NCBI RefSeq assembly: GCF_026261605.1
Contig: NZ_CP102486.1
Span: 3,100,001 to 3,164,000 of the forward strand
DNA length: 64,000 bases
DNA from: Dechloromonas sp. A34
GTDB taxonomy: Bacteria > Pseudomonadota > Gammaproteobacteria > Burkholderiales > Rhodocyclaceae
Direction of reading: 5' to 3'
Shown: one piece after another, positions 1-9,780 of the stretch
Layout: the number at the start of each line of letters is the position of its first letter
How positions within the stretch are numbered: the first letter of the stretch is position 1
The notes under the pieces: generated by a model
Databases searched by the model: none
Told to the model about the DNA's origin: nothing
The model's input: only the letters and a program-made list of their open reading frames with translations
Translations under genes and position numbers: made by a program

Positions 1-902
1 GCGACGCATTCCATCGGTGTCGCTGTCAGCGGATGGCGGAAAACCATCCGCCAGGCATGCAGCGCCATACGTTTTAGTCCGTCGCGCTTCAGGCTCCTAT
101 TGAGTATGAAATCGCCATATTTTTCGTCACCCAGAATCGGGAAGCCAAGGTGCGAGAGATGAACGCGTATTTGATGCGTCCGTCCGGTTTTTAGTTGCGC
201 TTCAAGCAGGCTCATCTCGGGCCAACGCGCCAGCAGCCGAAAAACAGTATGCGACGGCTTGCCTTCGGAATTGACCGAAACCCGCCGCTCGCCGCTTTCA
301 GTAAGGAATTTGTATAAAGGCAGTTTGACGTGCTGGGTATTGTTCATCCAGCGCCCCTTAACCAATACCAGGTAACGTTTGTCAGCACCGGCGCCGTGCT
401 CGCGAAACATATCGTGTAGCGCAGTCAGGGCGAGTCGTTTTTTTCCGACGAGAAGAATGCCGGAGGTTTCGCGGTCGAGTCGATGCGCCAGTTCCAAAAA
501 CTTGGCCAGTGGTCGTTGTCGACGCAAGGCTTCGATGACGCCGAAGCTGACCCCGCTGCCACCATGCACCGCGATACCTTCAGGCTTGTCGATGACCAGC
601 AGCGCATCGTCTTCATAGATGATTGGGAGATCGACGCGCTGCTTGGCAGCCTCGTCGACTTCGTTTTGTGGACGCTCGGCGAGGCGAATCGGCGGAATGC
701 GTAATTTGTCGCCGGCACGTAGGCGATAGGTCGCATCGACCCGCCCGCTATTCACCCGTACTTCGCCGCTACGCAGAATGCGATAGAGATGACTCTTCGG
801 CACCCCCTTGCAAACGCGAATCAAAAAGTTGTCGAGACGCTGGCCCTGCTCTTCTTCGCCGATCACCAGATGGGTGACGGAATTGTTACCAGCACTGTTC
901 AT
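1..902 (-). CDS. rluC: 23S rRNA pseudouridine synthase RluC (C-terminus cut by window edge)
   Basis: This converts uridines in 23S rRNA (955/2504/2580 in E. coli) to pseudouridine. Translation from the ATG at 902 gives about 300 codons without a stop, running off the left edge; E. coli RluC is 319 aa, so only the last residues are missing. An S4 RNA-binding domain fills roughly the first 80 residues, with DNFLIRVCKGVPKSHLYRIL. The catalytic signature HRLDRETSG supplies the active-site Asp. A later GRTHQIRVH segment is also typical of the RluA/RluC family. It is divergent from rne, the same arrangement as in E. coli. RluC rather than RluD is favoured by that neighbour and by the sequence style. 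Confidence 0.93.
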   Translation of the reverse strand, partial: MNSAGNNSVTHLVIGEEEQGQRLDNFLIRVCKGVPKSHLYRILRSGEVRVNSGRVDATYRLRAGDKLRIPPIRLAERPQNEVDEAAKQRVDLPIIYEDDALLVIDKPEGIAVHGGSGVSFGVIEALRRQRPLAKFLELAHRLDRETSGILLVGKKRLALTALHDMFREHGAGADKRYLVLVKGRWMNNTQHVKLPLYKFLTESGERRVSVNSEGKPSHTVFRLLARWPEMSLLEAQLKTGRTHQIRVHLSHLGFPILGDEKYGDFILNRSLKRDGLKRMALHAWRMVFRHPLTATPMECV

Positions 903-1299
903 TTTCTAATATACTGCCCACGTTTTACGTCTCGGTTTGCAAGAGATTCCGAACCATCAGACCGTTTGCCTCGCACTGAAAGCGCGACCGCCACGCGGCA
1001 GGCTCCGAAGTCTCTCTTGCGCGACTTGCACAAGCCAGACCAACGTAAAACGACTGGTTAAGTTCACTCACCAAAAGTAGTGATGTTAATGGATTAGCCC
1101 GCCGTAAGCACGCACGGATTGCCCGTTGCAGGAATTTTCAGGTTGCGCATTTCAAGAAAAAGCACGCAACCGTTGTTGATCAGCACTTTCATCGTCGCCA
1201 TCGCCATTTACCTATGACGCAACCCGATAACTGAAACTGTCGCTGCCCTGTACGGGTGTTCCGTTGCAGCGTGCCCTGGTGCGCTGGAGCCCCAAAACA
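903..1299. promoter_or_regulatory. Divergent rluC/rne intergenic region and rne leader
   Basis: No convincing gene lies in these 397 bases. The stretch is less GC-rich than its surroundings and must hold promoters for both genes. An inverted repeat, GGTTGCG at 1141-1147 and CGCAACC at 1165-1171 with a 17-nt loop, would lie in the rne 5' leader. In E. coli the rne leader contains hairpins through which RNase E represses its own mRNA, so a similar role here is conceivable. That is inference: I see no sequence match to the E. coli element. Confidence 0.4.
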
Positions 1300-3955
1300 A
1301 TGAAACGCATGCTATTCAATGCGACACAGGCGGAAGAACTCCGTGTCGCCATTGTCGATGGTCAGAAACTGATTGATCTCGACATTGAATCCGCCAGCAA
1401 AGAGCAACGCAAGAGCAACATTTACAAGGGTGTCATCACCCGCATCGAACCCAGCCTCGAAGCCTGCTTCGTCGACTATGGTGCCGATCGCCATGGTTTC
1501 CTGCCCTTCAAGGAAGTCTCGCGCGCTTACTTTCAGCCCGGTGTCGAAGTTTCCCGCGCCAAGATCAACGAAGCGCTGAAAGAAGGCCAAGAACTGATCG
1601 TCCAGGTCGACAAGGACGAGCGTGGCAACAAGGGTGCCGCCCTCACCACCTATGTTTCCCTGGCTGGCCGCTATCTGGTTCTGATGCCGAACAACCCGCG
1701 CGGCGGCGGCGTCTCCCGTCGAGTTGACGGTGACGAGCGCGCCGAATTGCGCGACACCATGGATCAACTCGAAGTGCCCAACGGCATGAGCCTGATCGCA
1801 CGCACTGCGGCCATCGGCCGCCAGGCTGAAGAACTGCAGTGGGATTTGAACTATCTGCTGCAACTATGGACTGCCATTGAAGGCGCCGCCAAGCAACAGA
1901 ACGGGGCTTTCCTGATTTATCTCGAAGGTAGCCTGGTAATTCGCGCCATTCGCGACTACTTCCATTCGGAAATCGGCGAAATCCTCATCGACACCGACGA
2001 GGTCTACGACCAAGCCCGCGCCTTTATGGGCACGGTGATGCCGGCCAATGTCAATCGCGTCAAGCGCTATCGTGACGATGTGCCACTGTTCTCCCGCTTC
2101 CAGATCGAACACCAGATCGAAACCGCATTTGTCCGCCAGGTCAATCTGCCGTCCGGTGGTGCCATCGTCATCGACCACACCGAAGCCTTGGTCGCGGTCG
2201 ACGTCAATTCCGGGCGCGCTACCAAGGGTGCCGATATTGAAGAAACCGCCTTCAAGACCAACATGGAAGCGGCTGAAGAACTGGCTCGCCAGTTGCGCCT
2301 ACGCGATCTCGGTGGCCTGATCGTCATCGATTTCATCGATATGGAAAACCAGCGCAATCAGCGCGAAGTCGAAAACCGCCTGCGCGATGCGCTGCGCTTC
2401 GACCGCGCTCGCGTCCAGATGGGCAAGATCAGCCGCTTCGGCCTGATGGAACTGTCCCGTCAGCGCCTGCGTCCTGCCCTGGCCGAAACCAGCTATATCT
2501 CTTGCCCACGCTGCACCGGCACCGGTCACATCCGCTCCTGCGAGTCCGCTGCGCTGCATATCCTACGCATCCTTGAAGAAGAAGCGATGAAGGAAAACAC
2601 CGGCGCCGTGCATGTCCAGGTTCCGGTCGATGTCGCCACCTTCCTGCTCAATGAAAAACGTCCGGAAGTTCAGGCCATCGAGTTGCGTCACAAGGTCACC
2701 ATCCTGCTGATCCCGAATATCCATCTCGAAACGCCGGCGCACACCATTACCCGCTTGCGCCACGACGATCTGAACAACGAAGACATCCGCGAGCCCTCCT
2801 ACAAGATGGTCGACGCACCGACCGAGGAGGCGATCAAGCAGGCAACCCAGCAGGAAGCTGCCAAACCGCGCCAGGAGGCGATGGTCAAGAGCATTTCGCC
2901 GGAACAGCCGGCTCCGCTTTTTGCCGAGAAAACGGTTGAGGCACCGGTACAAGCGCCTGCCAAATCCGAAGGCGGTCTGTTCTCGAAAATCGCTGCCTGG
3001 TTCCGTAGCGCACCGCAAGCGGTCGAACCGGCACCCGCTCCCGAGCCGGCCAAGAAGGCTCGCGAAGGACGCAACGACGGTCGCCGCGAACGCGGCGAAG
3101 GTCGTGATGGTCGCCGTGGGGGACGTAACGCCAATCGCCGCGACGAAGAGCGCGGTGACCGCAACCATGAGCCGGCAGAGCGCAAAGAGCGTGGCAATCG
3201 CAATGAGCGTACCGGCGAAAAGCCTCCTCGCGACGAAGCGGCCGCCGCCAGTGGCGAGCGCAAGGAGCGTCGTCCGCGAGGCGAGCGCAAGGAGCGCGGC
3301 GAACGCCAGCAGGCCGACGCCAACGTAAGCAAACCGGTTACCGACGTTGCGGCAAATGATGTTTCCGCAATCGGTGCGCCGCCAAATTCGGGTGAGGGCC
3401 AGGAGGCCGGCAACGGCGAGGAGCAAGGCGCACGTCGCCGTGGTCGTCGCGGCGGCCGCGGCCGTGGCGAACGTCGTCCGGAAGCTGAAGCCACATCCGC
3501 AGCGCCGCAGGTAGAGGAAAGCGCGTCAGTAATCAACGAAGCCCCAACCCCCCTGCTCGACCAGGAACCGGTCGTAGTCATGATCCCGGCAGTGGAAACC
3601 GCTGCTTCAATCGAGATTGCAACCCCGGTCGTGGAAACGACGGTAGTTTCTGAAGTCCAGCCGGTAGCCGCTGAAGTGGCTACACCCATCGTCGAGCCCC
3701 CCCGGTAGAGGTCGTTGCAGTTGAGGTTGAAGTCGAGAGCAGCGTCAACGCTCCTGTCCCGACCCCGCCCGTCGTTGCCTCCGTCGATCTGGATAAGACT
3801 CTGGCCGATAACGGACTGGTTCTGGTACAGACCACAGCGCCAGCCGTCGTTGCTCAATCCGAAGCACCGGTCAAACTGGGCCGCCCCGCAAGCAGAAGCC
3901 GCTTGCCGAGCAGGCCGAAGAGGCGCCGCTGGTGATGGTCGAAACCGGCAAGTAA
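1300..3955 (+). CDS. rne: Ribonuclease E, with two apparent 1-base deletions near the 3' end
   Basis: RNase E is the endoribonuclease that starts mRNA decay, processes rRNA and tRNA, and scaffolds the degradosome. The ATG at 1300 gives MKRMLFNATQAEELRVAIVDG, matching the family N-terminus; the frame also opens at a TTG at 1264, which is less likely. Visible in order are an S1 domain (about residues 35-120), the DNase I-like catalytic core with Asp in VAVDVNSG and IVIDFIDM, and the Zn-link CPRCTGTG. A long Arg/Glu-rich disordered tail follows. The frame stops at 3706-3708 just after a run of seven C (3697-3703). Adding one C there and one in the CCCC at 3884-3887 restores a tail reading VKLGRPRKQKP and ending PLVMVETGK at 3955, a typical betaproteobacterial RNase E end. 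The restored length is 885 aa. Confidence 0.93.
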
Positions 3956-3978
3956 TTCCGGATAGCTGGACGAAAAAA

Positions 3979-4003
3979 GGGGCACCTTCGGGTGCCCCTT
4001 TTT
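3979..4003. terminator. Rho-independent terminator, probably bidirectional, between rne and the phosphatase gene
   Basis: A perfect 8-bp GC-rich stem, GGGGCACC/GGTGCCCC, closes a TTCG tetraloop. It is flanked by six A on the left and five T on the right, so it can terminate both convergent genes. It lies 24 bases after the restored rne stop. Confidence 0.9.
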
Positions 4004-4020
4004 ATTGATAGAGAACCAGT

Positions 4021-4503
4021 TCAGGTTCTGCCGATTTTCTGCTTGATTTCTTCAATCAGCCCCTGGGCTGCATCCTCGACCATATCCAGCACCAGATCGA
4101 AGCCGTGGCCCAAGCCATAGTAAGGATCCGGCACTTCGTCATCGTCGAAATTCTTGGCGTAATCCATGAACAGCTTGATTCGCTCCTTTTGCTCCGGTGT
4201 CGCCATGCGCCAGAGGTTGTCGAGATTGCTCTTGTCCATGGCCAGAATCAGGTCGAAATAGTCGAGATCCTGGCGGGCGACCTTACGGGCTCGTAACTGG
4301 GTCAGATTGTAGCCGCGGGCCGAAGCTGCCCGCTGAGTACGCGAATCGGGTGCCTCGCCGACATGGTAGCCATGCGTACCCGCAGAATCAACTTCAACTG
4401 CATCGACTAACCCATTATTTTTAATATATTTTCTAATTACGCCCTCTGCCGTTGGTGAGCGGCAGATGTTGCCCATACAGACGAGCAGCACGCGAAAGCT
4501 CAT
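4021..4503 (-). CDS. Low-molecular-weight protein-tyrosine phosphatase
   Basis: This 160-aa cytoplasmic protein removes phosphate from phosphotyrosine. The P-loop CMGNICRS near the N-terminus gives nucleophile Cys9 and Arg15. DPYYG near residue 126 supplies the general acid Asp. Both motifs and the length fit the family. It follows uvrB and overlaps its end by 4 bases (ATGA type), so the two are probably cotranscribed. In other bacteria such enzymes act on tyrosine kinases of exopolysaccharide synthesis, but no kinase or polysaccharide gene is nearby, so the substrate is unknown. Confidence 0.92.
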   Translation of the reverse strand: MSFRVLLVCMGNICRSPTAEGVIRKYIKNNGLVDAVEVDSAGTHGYHVGEAPDSRTQRAASARGYNLTQLRARKVARQDLDYFDLILAMDKSNLDNLWRMATPEQKERIKLFMDYAKNFDDDEVPDPYYGLGHGFDLVLDMVEDAAQGLIEEIKQKIGRT

Positions 4504-6572
4504 TTCGTCTCATCTCCGTTGGGGTCGTGCCGCACCGCGCCGAATACCCGCTCCTTCAACTGGAACAGTTCGTCGCGAGCCGCCGCCGCTTTTTCGAATT
4601 CCAGGTTTCTCGCACACTCGAGCATCAATTTTTCGAGCCGCTTGATTTCCCTGGCAACCGTCTTCTCATCCATTGCTTCGTAGGCGGCCTGACGCTGTGC
4701 CACCTTCAGTTCGGTCTGCGCGGTACCGCTATCATAAACACCGTCGATAATGTCCTTGATCCTCTTGGACACTCCGCGTGGCGTGATGCCGTGCTCCACG
4801 TTGAAGCCAATCTGTTTCTCCCTCCGTCGCTCGGTTTCGGCGATGGCGCGCTGCATGGATTTTGTAATCGTATCAGCATAGAGGATCGCTGTGCCATTGA
4901 TGTGGCGGGCGGCACGGCCTATTGTCTGAATCAGAGAGCGCTCCGAGCGCAGAAAACCTTCCTTGTCGGCATCGAGAATGGTAACCAGTGAAACCTCGGG
5001 GATATCCAGGCCCTCGCGCAGCAGGTTGATGCCAACCAGGACATCGAACTCGCCCAGGCGCAGATCGCGGATGATTTCGACGCGCTCAACCGTGTCGATA
5101 TCCGAGTGCAGATAACGCACCTTGATTCCGTTGTCGGCCAGGAAGTCCGTCAGGTCCTCGGCCATACGCTTGGTCAGGGTCGTTACCAGCACGCGCTCGC
5201 CCGCCGCGACGCGCTTTTTGGCCTCAAGCAACAGATCATCGACTTGCGTCGAAGCCGGTCGGACAATGACCTCCGGGTCGATCAACCCGGTTGGTCTGGC
5301 AACTTGCTCGACGACCTGCCCGGCATGCTGGTTCTCGTATTCGGCCGGCGTTGCCGAGACGAATATCGTCTGCCGCAAATGCGCTTCGAACTCGTTGAAC
5401 TGCAGCGGCCGGTTGTCGAGCGCCGACGGTAGCCGGAAGCCGTAGTCGACGAGATTTTCCTTGCGCGACCGGTCACCCTTGTACATGCCGCCAACCTGGC
5501 CGATCGAGACGTGCGATTCGTCGATGAAGATCAGGGCATCGGACGGCAGATAGTCGATCAGCGTCGGCGGCGCCTCGCCCGGCTTGCGTCCGGAAAGGTG
5601 CCGCGAGTAATTCTCGATACCTTTGCAGAAGCCGATCTGGTCAAGCAGTTCGAGATCGAACTTTGTGCGTTGCTCGATACGTTGGGCTTCGACCAACTTG
5701 TTGCTTTTCGCGAAGTAGTCGATGCGCTCGCGCAGTTCCTGCTTGATGCCTTCAATGGCCCGTAGCACCGTGCTTCTTGGCGTGACGTAATGGGAAGCCG
5801 GGAAAACGGTGAAGCGCAGGGCCTTGTGCAAGAGATGCCCGGTCAGCGGATCGAAGAATTGCAGGCTTTCAATTTCGTCGTCGAACAGCGAAACACGGAT
5901 GGCGTGCTCGGCATGTTCGGCCGGAAAGATGTCGATGATGTCGCCCCGCACACGGAAGATGCCGCGATGAAAATCCACGTCGTTGCGCTCGTACTGCATG
6001 TCGGACAAACGCTTGACCATGGCGCGCTGATCCAGCTTGTCGCCGACCCGCATGGTCAGGATCATGTTGTGGTATTCGTCGCGGTCGCCGATGCCGTAGA
6101 TGCATGACACGGTAGCCACGATCACGACGTCGCGCCGCTCGATCAGACTTTTGGTGGCCGACAGACGCATCTGTTCGATATGGTCGTTGATCGCGCTGTC
6201 CTTTTCGATGAACAGGTCGCGCGACGGAACATAGGCCTCGGGCTGGTAGTAGTCATAGTACGAAACGAAGTACTCGACGGCGTTTTCCGGGAAAAACTCC
6301 CTGAATTCCGAATACAGCTGTGCCGCCAGCGTCTTGTTCGGCGCCAGCACCAATGCCGGGCGACCGGTCCGTGCGATGACGTTGGCCATCGTGTAGGTCT
6401 TGCCGGAGCCGGTCACGCCGAGCAGTGTCTGAAAGGAGAGGCCATCCTCCAGCCCTTCGACCAGCTGGCGAATCGCCTCGGGCTGATCGCCGGCCGGTGG
6501 AAACGGCTGGTGCAATCGATACGGGCTGCCTTCAAAGCAGACAACCGGGATGCTGGTCTTGGTTTCGCTCAT
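4500..6572 (-). CDS. uvrB: UvrABC excinuclease subunit B
   Basis: UvrB is the damage-verifying helicase-like subunit of nucleotide excision repair; it is loaded by UvrA and recruits UvrC. The 690-aa product has Walker A GVTGSGKT in the first 60 residues, the aromatic beta-hairpin region with [12 protein letters not shown], helicase motifs including DESH and TIGRAARH, and a C-terminal UVR domain (about residues 640-680) that contacts UvrC. The length is normal. It is divergent from the aminotransferase gene, with 76 bases between the two starts. The phosphatase gene overlaps its 3' end. Confidence 0.97.
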   Translation of the reverse strand: MSETKTSIPVVCFEGSPYRLHQPFPPAGDQPEAIRQLVEGLEDGLSFQTLLGVTGSGKTYTMANVIARTGRPALVLAPNKTLAAQLYSEFREFFPENAVEYFVSYYDYYQPEAYVPSRDLFIEKDSAINDHIEQMRLSATKSLIERRDVVIVATVSCIYGIGDRDEYHNMILTMRVGDKLDQRAMVKRLSDMQYERNDVDFHRGIFRVRGDIIDIFPAEHAEHAIRVSLFDDEIESLQFFDPLTGHLLHKALRFTVFPASHYVTPRSTVLRAIEGIKQELRERIDYFAKSNKLVEAQRIEQRTKFDLELLDQIGFCKGIENYSRHLSGRKPGEAPPTLIDYLPSDALIFIDESHVSIGQVGGMYKGDRSRKENLVDYGFRLPSALDNRPLQFNEFEAHLRQTIFVSATPAEYENQHAGQVVEQVARPTGLIDPEVIVRPASTQVDDLLLEAKKRVAAGERVLVTTLTKRMAEDLTDFLADNGIKVRYLHSDIDTVERVEIIRDLRLGEFDVLVGINLLREGLDIPEVSLVTILDADKEGFLRSERSLIQTIGRAARHINGTAILYADTITKSMQRAIAETERRREKQIGFNVEHGITPRGVSKRIKDIIDGVYDSGTAQTELKVAQRQAAYEAMDEKTVAREIKRLEKLMLECARNLEFEKAAAARDELFQLKERVFGAVRHDPNGDETK

Positions 6573-6648
6573 GCTAAAATTCTTCGGTTATTCCTCGCGT
6601 AGCGAAGGCGCTGCGCGGACAGTGTTCCTATTATTCCATGGAGTCTTT

Positions 6649-7857
6649 ATGTCCTCTTCGATCTTTGCTGCGGTGGAAATGGCCCCGCGTGATCCCATCC
6701 TCGGCCTGAACGAATCATTCAATGCCGACACGCGTAGCACCAAGGTCAACCTCGGCGTTGGCGTCTATTTCGACGACAACGGCAAGATTCCCCTCCTCGC
6801 CGCCGTCAAGACCGCCGAAGATGCCCGCGTCAAGGCGGCGCTGCCGCGCGGCTACCAGCCGATCGAAGGCAACCCCGCCTACAACACCGCCGTGCAGAAC
6901 CTGCTGCTAGGCAAGGACTCCGAACTGATCGCCAAGGGCCAGGTCATCACCGCCCAGGCCCTCGGCGGCACCGGCGCCCTGAAGATCGGTGCCGATTACC
7001 TGAAGCGCCTGAACCCGAACGCCAAGGTCTACATCAGCGCCCCGTCCTGGGAAAATCACCGCGCCCTGTTCGAATCCGCCGGCTTCGTCGTCGAGAACTA
7101 TCCGTACTACGACGCGGCCACCCGTGGCGTTAACTTCGCCGGCATGAAGGACTGCCTGAACAGCCTGGCCGCCGGCTCAGTCATCGTCCTGCACGCCTGC
7201 TGCCACAACCCGACCGGCGCCGACCTGTCGGATGCCCAGTGGGGCGAAGTCGTCGCCATCTGCCAGGAACGCGGTCTGGTGCCCTTCCTAGACATGGCCT
7301 ACCAGGGTTTTGCCGACGGCATCGATGCCGATGCCGTGGCCGTTCGCGCCTTCTCTGCATCCGGCCTGCAGTTCTTCGCCTCCAGCTCGTTCTCCAAGAA
7401 CTTCTCGCTGTACGGCGAACGAGTCGGCGCCCTGTCCATCATCACCGCCAGCAAGGACGAATCGGCTCGCGTGATGTCGCAGGTAAAGCGCGTCATCCGC
7501 ACTAACTACTCCAACCCACCGACCCATGGCGGCGCGCTGGTTGCCGGCGTGCTGGCATCTGCCGAACTGCGCCAGATGTGGGAAGCCGAACTGGCCGGCA
7601 TGCGCGATCGCATCCGCGCCATGCGCACCGGTCTGGTCGATGCCATCAAGGCTCAAGGCGTAACCCAGGACTTCTCATTCGTTGCCCAGCAGCGCGGCAT
7701 GTTCTCCTACACCGGCCTGACCGCCGCCCAGGTAGATCGCATGCGCGAAGAGTTCGGCATCTACGCTGTGTCCACTGGCCGCATCTGTCTGGCTGCGCTG
7801 AACACCAAGAATCTGGACTACGTGGCCAAGGCCATCGCGGCCGTCACCAAGGCCTGA
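6649..7857 (+). CDS. tyrB: Aromatic-amino-acid / aspartate aminotransferase (class I, PLP)
   Basis: This PLP enzyme swaps amino groups between aspartate or aromatic amino acids and 2-oxoglutarate. I chose the ATG at 6649 (MSSSIFAAVEMAPRDPILGL) because it matches the class I alpha N-terminus and gives the usual length of 402 aa. HNPTGAD contains the PLP-ring Asn region, SSSFSKNFSLYGERVG contains the Schiff-base Lys, and RTNYSNPP the substrate-binding stretch. AspC and TyrB cannot be separated safely by eye, so the symbol is tentative; many betaproteobacteria carry one enzyme of this type. A terminator follows. Confidence 0.9.
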   Translation: MSSSIFAAVEMAPRDPILGLNESFNADTRSTKVNLGVGVYFDDNGKIPLLAAVKTAEDARVKAALPRGYQPIEGNPAYNTAVQNLLLGKDSELIAKGQVITAQALGGTGALKIGADYLKRLNPNAKVYISAPSWENHRALFESAGFVVENYPYYDAATRGVNFAGMKDCLNSLAAGSVIVLHACCHNPTGADLSDAQWGEVVAICQERGLVPFLDMAYQGFADGIDADAVAVRAFSASGLQFFASSSFSKNFSLYGERVGALSIITASKDESARVMSQVKRVIRTNYSNPPTHGGALVAGVLASAELRQMWEAELAGMRDRIRAMRTGLVDAIKAQGVTQDFSFVAQQRGMFSYTGLTAAQVDRMREEFGIYAVSTGRICLAALNTKNLDYVAKAIAAVTKA

Positions 7858-7878
7858 TCGCCTGTTGCACCAGTCAAA

Positions 7879-7904
7879 GGCGAGACTCCGGTCTCGCCTT
7901 TTTT
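7879..7904. terminator. Rho-independent terminator after the aminotransferase gene
   Basis: The stem GGCGAGAC/GTCTCGCC encloses a TCCG tetraloop and is followed by six T. It starts 22 bases after the aminotransferase stop and just touches the 3' end of the convergent AsmA-like gene. Confidence 0.9.
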
Positions 7905-9582
7905 ATTGAGTGCCCGAGGCCACCAGATCCGGCAATACGCCAGAAATCCGGACCGGCACGACCCAACTCGATACCGACGTCTTTATCCCCACTGTCAGAC
8001 TGCCATCTACAACACGATCGCGGTTGACCACAAACTCCCCTGCGGCGGTCATCATGCCGACATCCAGGTGAACGTCGCGCCCCATTGTCCGGCCTGAATT
8101 GATCGTGAGCTTCGCGCGCAGGCGGTCAAATTTCGTTGCTCCCGAACGCACTACCGAACCCGTTCCGCGACGAGCCACTTCGCCGAGGTCTACACCGTGC
8201 AAAATGCCCCGGGCAACATCGGCATCCAGCATGGCCTCAACACTGTGCCACAGACTTTCCCAGTCGTTGCCGCCGCCCCGCAGGCGGAGGGTGCCGCCGA
8301 GTTCCCCTTCCAGCCTTAAGGATGGGGCAAAAGCTGCGCTAATCATGCGGCAATCCAGCCGGCTCAGCGTTGCTTCTCCGGCCATGACCAAGCCGCTCCG
8401 CCAGTCGAGCAGCCAGTTTCCCTTGACGATGCCGCCCAGAAACACGGTATCCAGATTCTGAATCAGCAGCTTGTCCTTTTGCAGGAGGCCCTTGGCCTGC
8501 AGAGAGCTGAAGGAAGCCGGCAAACCTCCCGGCTTCCAACCCAACCCCTCGATGTTGAGCAGTATTCCCTGAGGACTTGGCGCCGCTTCCAGCCGAATGC
8601 TGTGTTCGGCTGCCTGAAATGACGATCTTTCGACAGTTCCATCCGCCTTGAACAGAATTTCGCCGGAAATATCATGAAGAGCCAGATCGCGAATGCTCAC
8701 CAGACTATGGTCGACACGAAGTTGCTGAATCAGCAACTTGTTTTCCGAGCTTGCCGGCACCGCGCCGAGCGTCGAGAAGATAGCAACCAGTCGATTGGCG
8801 GTCAGCGCAGCGCCGGAGGCAGTCACACTGGGAATCCGGCGCATCCCGCTACCGAGCAACAAGTGAGGGGATGCAATATGGATTGTTTCGATCCGGGAAT
8901 CGGCTTCCTCCCCGAGACGGATGTCCTCCAGATTCAGTAGCGGCATCGGTGAAAAACTCAACCCAACATGGCCGATTTTCACCGGGGTCTGCAAGTACTG
9001 AGTCGCTGCACTCTCGATTGCCGGCTTCAAATTGTCATAAGGATAGAAAACTCCGAGTCCAATCAGCAAAACGACGATGAGCAGCAATCCGCTGGTGATC
9101 GCTTTCCGTACGGAAATCCTCCTCTCGCCGTCACGGAGCAGCACCTCAGGCGGCCGATCGGGTTCAAACAGAAACTTTTCGCCTCCCGCCTTCGGTGAAG
9201 GCCTCGGGGATGGTTTGTCGAATGAGTGGGAATGCCTGCCAACCTCCCCCGGACCCGCTACTTTTTCGGTAGTGGGCGTTTTGGGACCAAAAGTTGAGAA
9301 TTGTGAAAGTGCGGAAATCTGGTCATTTCGGGCTTGCAGCTTGTTGTCATCCCAAATCGACACCGCTTCGAAACTAGGCGAGATAAACCCGCCTTCTTCC
9401 AGTTCCCGCAATGCGCTTTCGACCAGATGCAAATTGCCGATCTTCGCGGCCAGATCCTGGACCGTCAGATTGCCGTCGACCAGGACGAGCACCATGCGCA
9501 GATTGCGTTGGACAACGCGTGTACTTTGCCTTACCGCCTCGTCCCCGGTCGGCGTTTTTGCGTAAACTAGTTTAGGTTCCAT
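7903..9582 (-). CDS. AsmA-like inner-membrane protein with an N-terminal cytoplasmic domain
   Basis: The function is not established. The 559-aa protein starts at an ATG giving MEPKLVYAKTPTGDEAVRQS. Residues 1-80 look like a small helical, winged-helix-like cytoplasmic domain (VQDLAAKIG, LRELEEGGFI). Residues 90-150 are a Ser/Pro/Gly-rich linker. One membrane span lies near 160-180 (LLLIVVLLIGLGVFY). The rest resembles the repetitive beta-strand region of AsmA/TamB-type lipid-transfer proteins, with VKIGHVGLSFSPMPLLNLED and two later repeats. AsmA homologues act in the periplasm, but the added cytoplasmic domain is unusual. The linker segment PSPRPSPKAGGE appears to be encoded by an inserted palindromic repeat. 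It is convergent with the aminotransferase gene. Confidence 0.7.
   Translation of the reverse strand: MEPKLVYAKTPTGDEAVRQSTRVVQRNLRMVLVLVDGNLTVQDLAAKIGNLHLVESALRELEEGGFISPSFEAVSIWDDNKLQARNDQISALSQFSTFGPKTPTTEKVAGPGEVGRHSHSFDKPSPRPSPKAGGEKFLFEPDRPPEVLLRDGERRISVRKAITSGLLLIVVLLIGLGVFYPYDNLKPAIESAATQYLQTPVKIGHVGLSFSPMPLLNLEDIRLGEEADSRIETIHIASPHLLLGSGMRRIPSVTASGAALTANRLVAIFSTLGAVPASSENKLLIQQLRVDHSLVSIRDLALHDISGEILFKADGTVERSSFQAAEHSIRLEAAPSPQGILLNIEGLGWKPGGLPASFSSLQAKGLLQKDKLLIQNLDTVFLGGIVKGNWLLDWRSGLVMAGEATLSRLDCRMISAAFAPSLRLEGELGGTLRLRGGGNDWESLWHSVEAMLDADVARGILHGVDLGEVARRGTGSVVRSGATKFDRLRAKLTINSGRTMGRDVHLDVGMMTAAGEFVVNRDRVVDGSLTVGIKTSVSSWVVPVRISGVLPDLVASGTQ
9180..9215. repeat. REP-like palindromic element inside the AsmA-like gene
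   Basis: The palindrome GCCTTC/GAAGGC (9188-9193 and 9197-9202) sits in CCCGCCTTCGGTGAAGGC and is read on the minus strand as PSPRPSPKAGGE. This peptide type is a recurrent by-product of dispersed REP-like repeats landing in coding sequence. Here it falls in a linker, where it would be tolerated. No second copy was recognised in the window, so the repeat assignment rests on general knowledge of the motif. Confidence 0.5.
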
Positions 9583-9619
9583 AAACCAAGGTTTTTCTTC
9601 TTAAAATACTACAAGATGC

Positions 9620-9648
9620 TTGACGCTAGAGGGGTCGCTCCCTATAAT
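9620..9648 (+). promoter_or_regulatory. Sigma-70 promoter of tRNA-Asn
   Basis: A -35 TTGACG (9620-9625) and a perfect -10 TATAAT (9643-9648) are separated by 17 bases. The start of transcription would fall about 6-8 bases before the tRNA 5' end. The strength fits a stable RNA gene. Confidence 0.85.
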
Positions 9649-9660
9649 GCGGACCTCTGT

Positions 9661-9736
9661 TCCTCGATAGCTCAGTCGGTAGAGCGCCGGACTGTTAATC
9701 CGTAGGTCCCTGGTTCGAGCCCAGGTCGGGGAGCCA
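9661..9736 (+). tRNA. tRNA-Asn (anticodon GTT), 3' CCA encoded
   Basis: A complete 76-nt cloverleaf is visible. The acceptor stem TCCTCGA pairs with TCGGGGA, with one T-G wobble. The D-loop contains AGTCGGTAGAG, the anticodon loop is CTGTTAA with GTT at 9694-9696, the T-loop is GGTTCGAGCC, and a G discriminator precedes the genomic CCA. Confidence 0.97.
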
Positions 9737-9752
9737 AATGTTTCAAGCAAAA

Positions 9753-9780
9753 AGCCCAGGTCAAAAGCCTGGGCTTTTTG
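9753..9780 (+). terminator. Rho-independent terminator of tRNA-Asn
   Basis: The stem AGCCCAGG/CCTGGGCT with a 7-base loop is followed by a run of T. It starts 16 bases after the CCA end. Confidence 0.88.

Noticed and set aside
2563..3857. Minus-strand frames of 287 and 352 codons opposite rne
   Set aside because: They lie opposite the Arg/Glu-rich tail and read as low-complexity Ser/Arg/Ala sequence.
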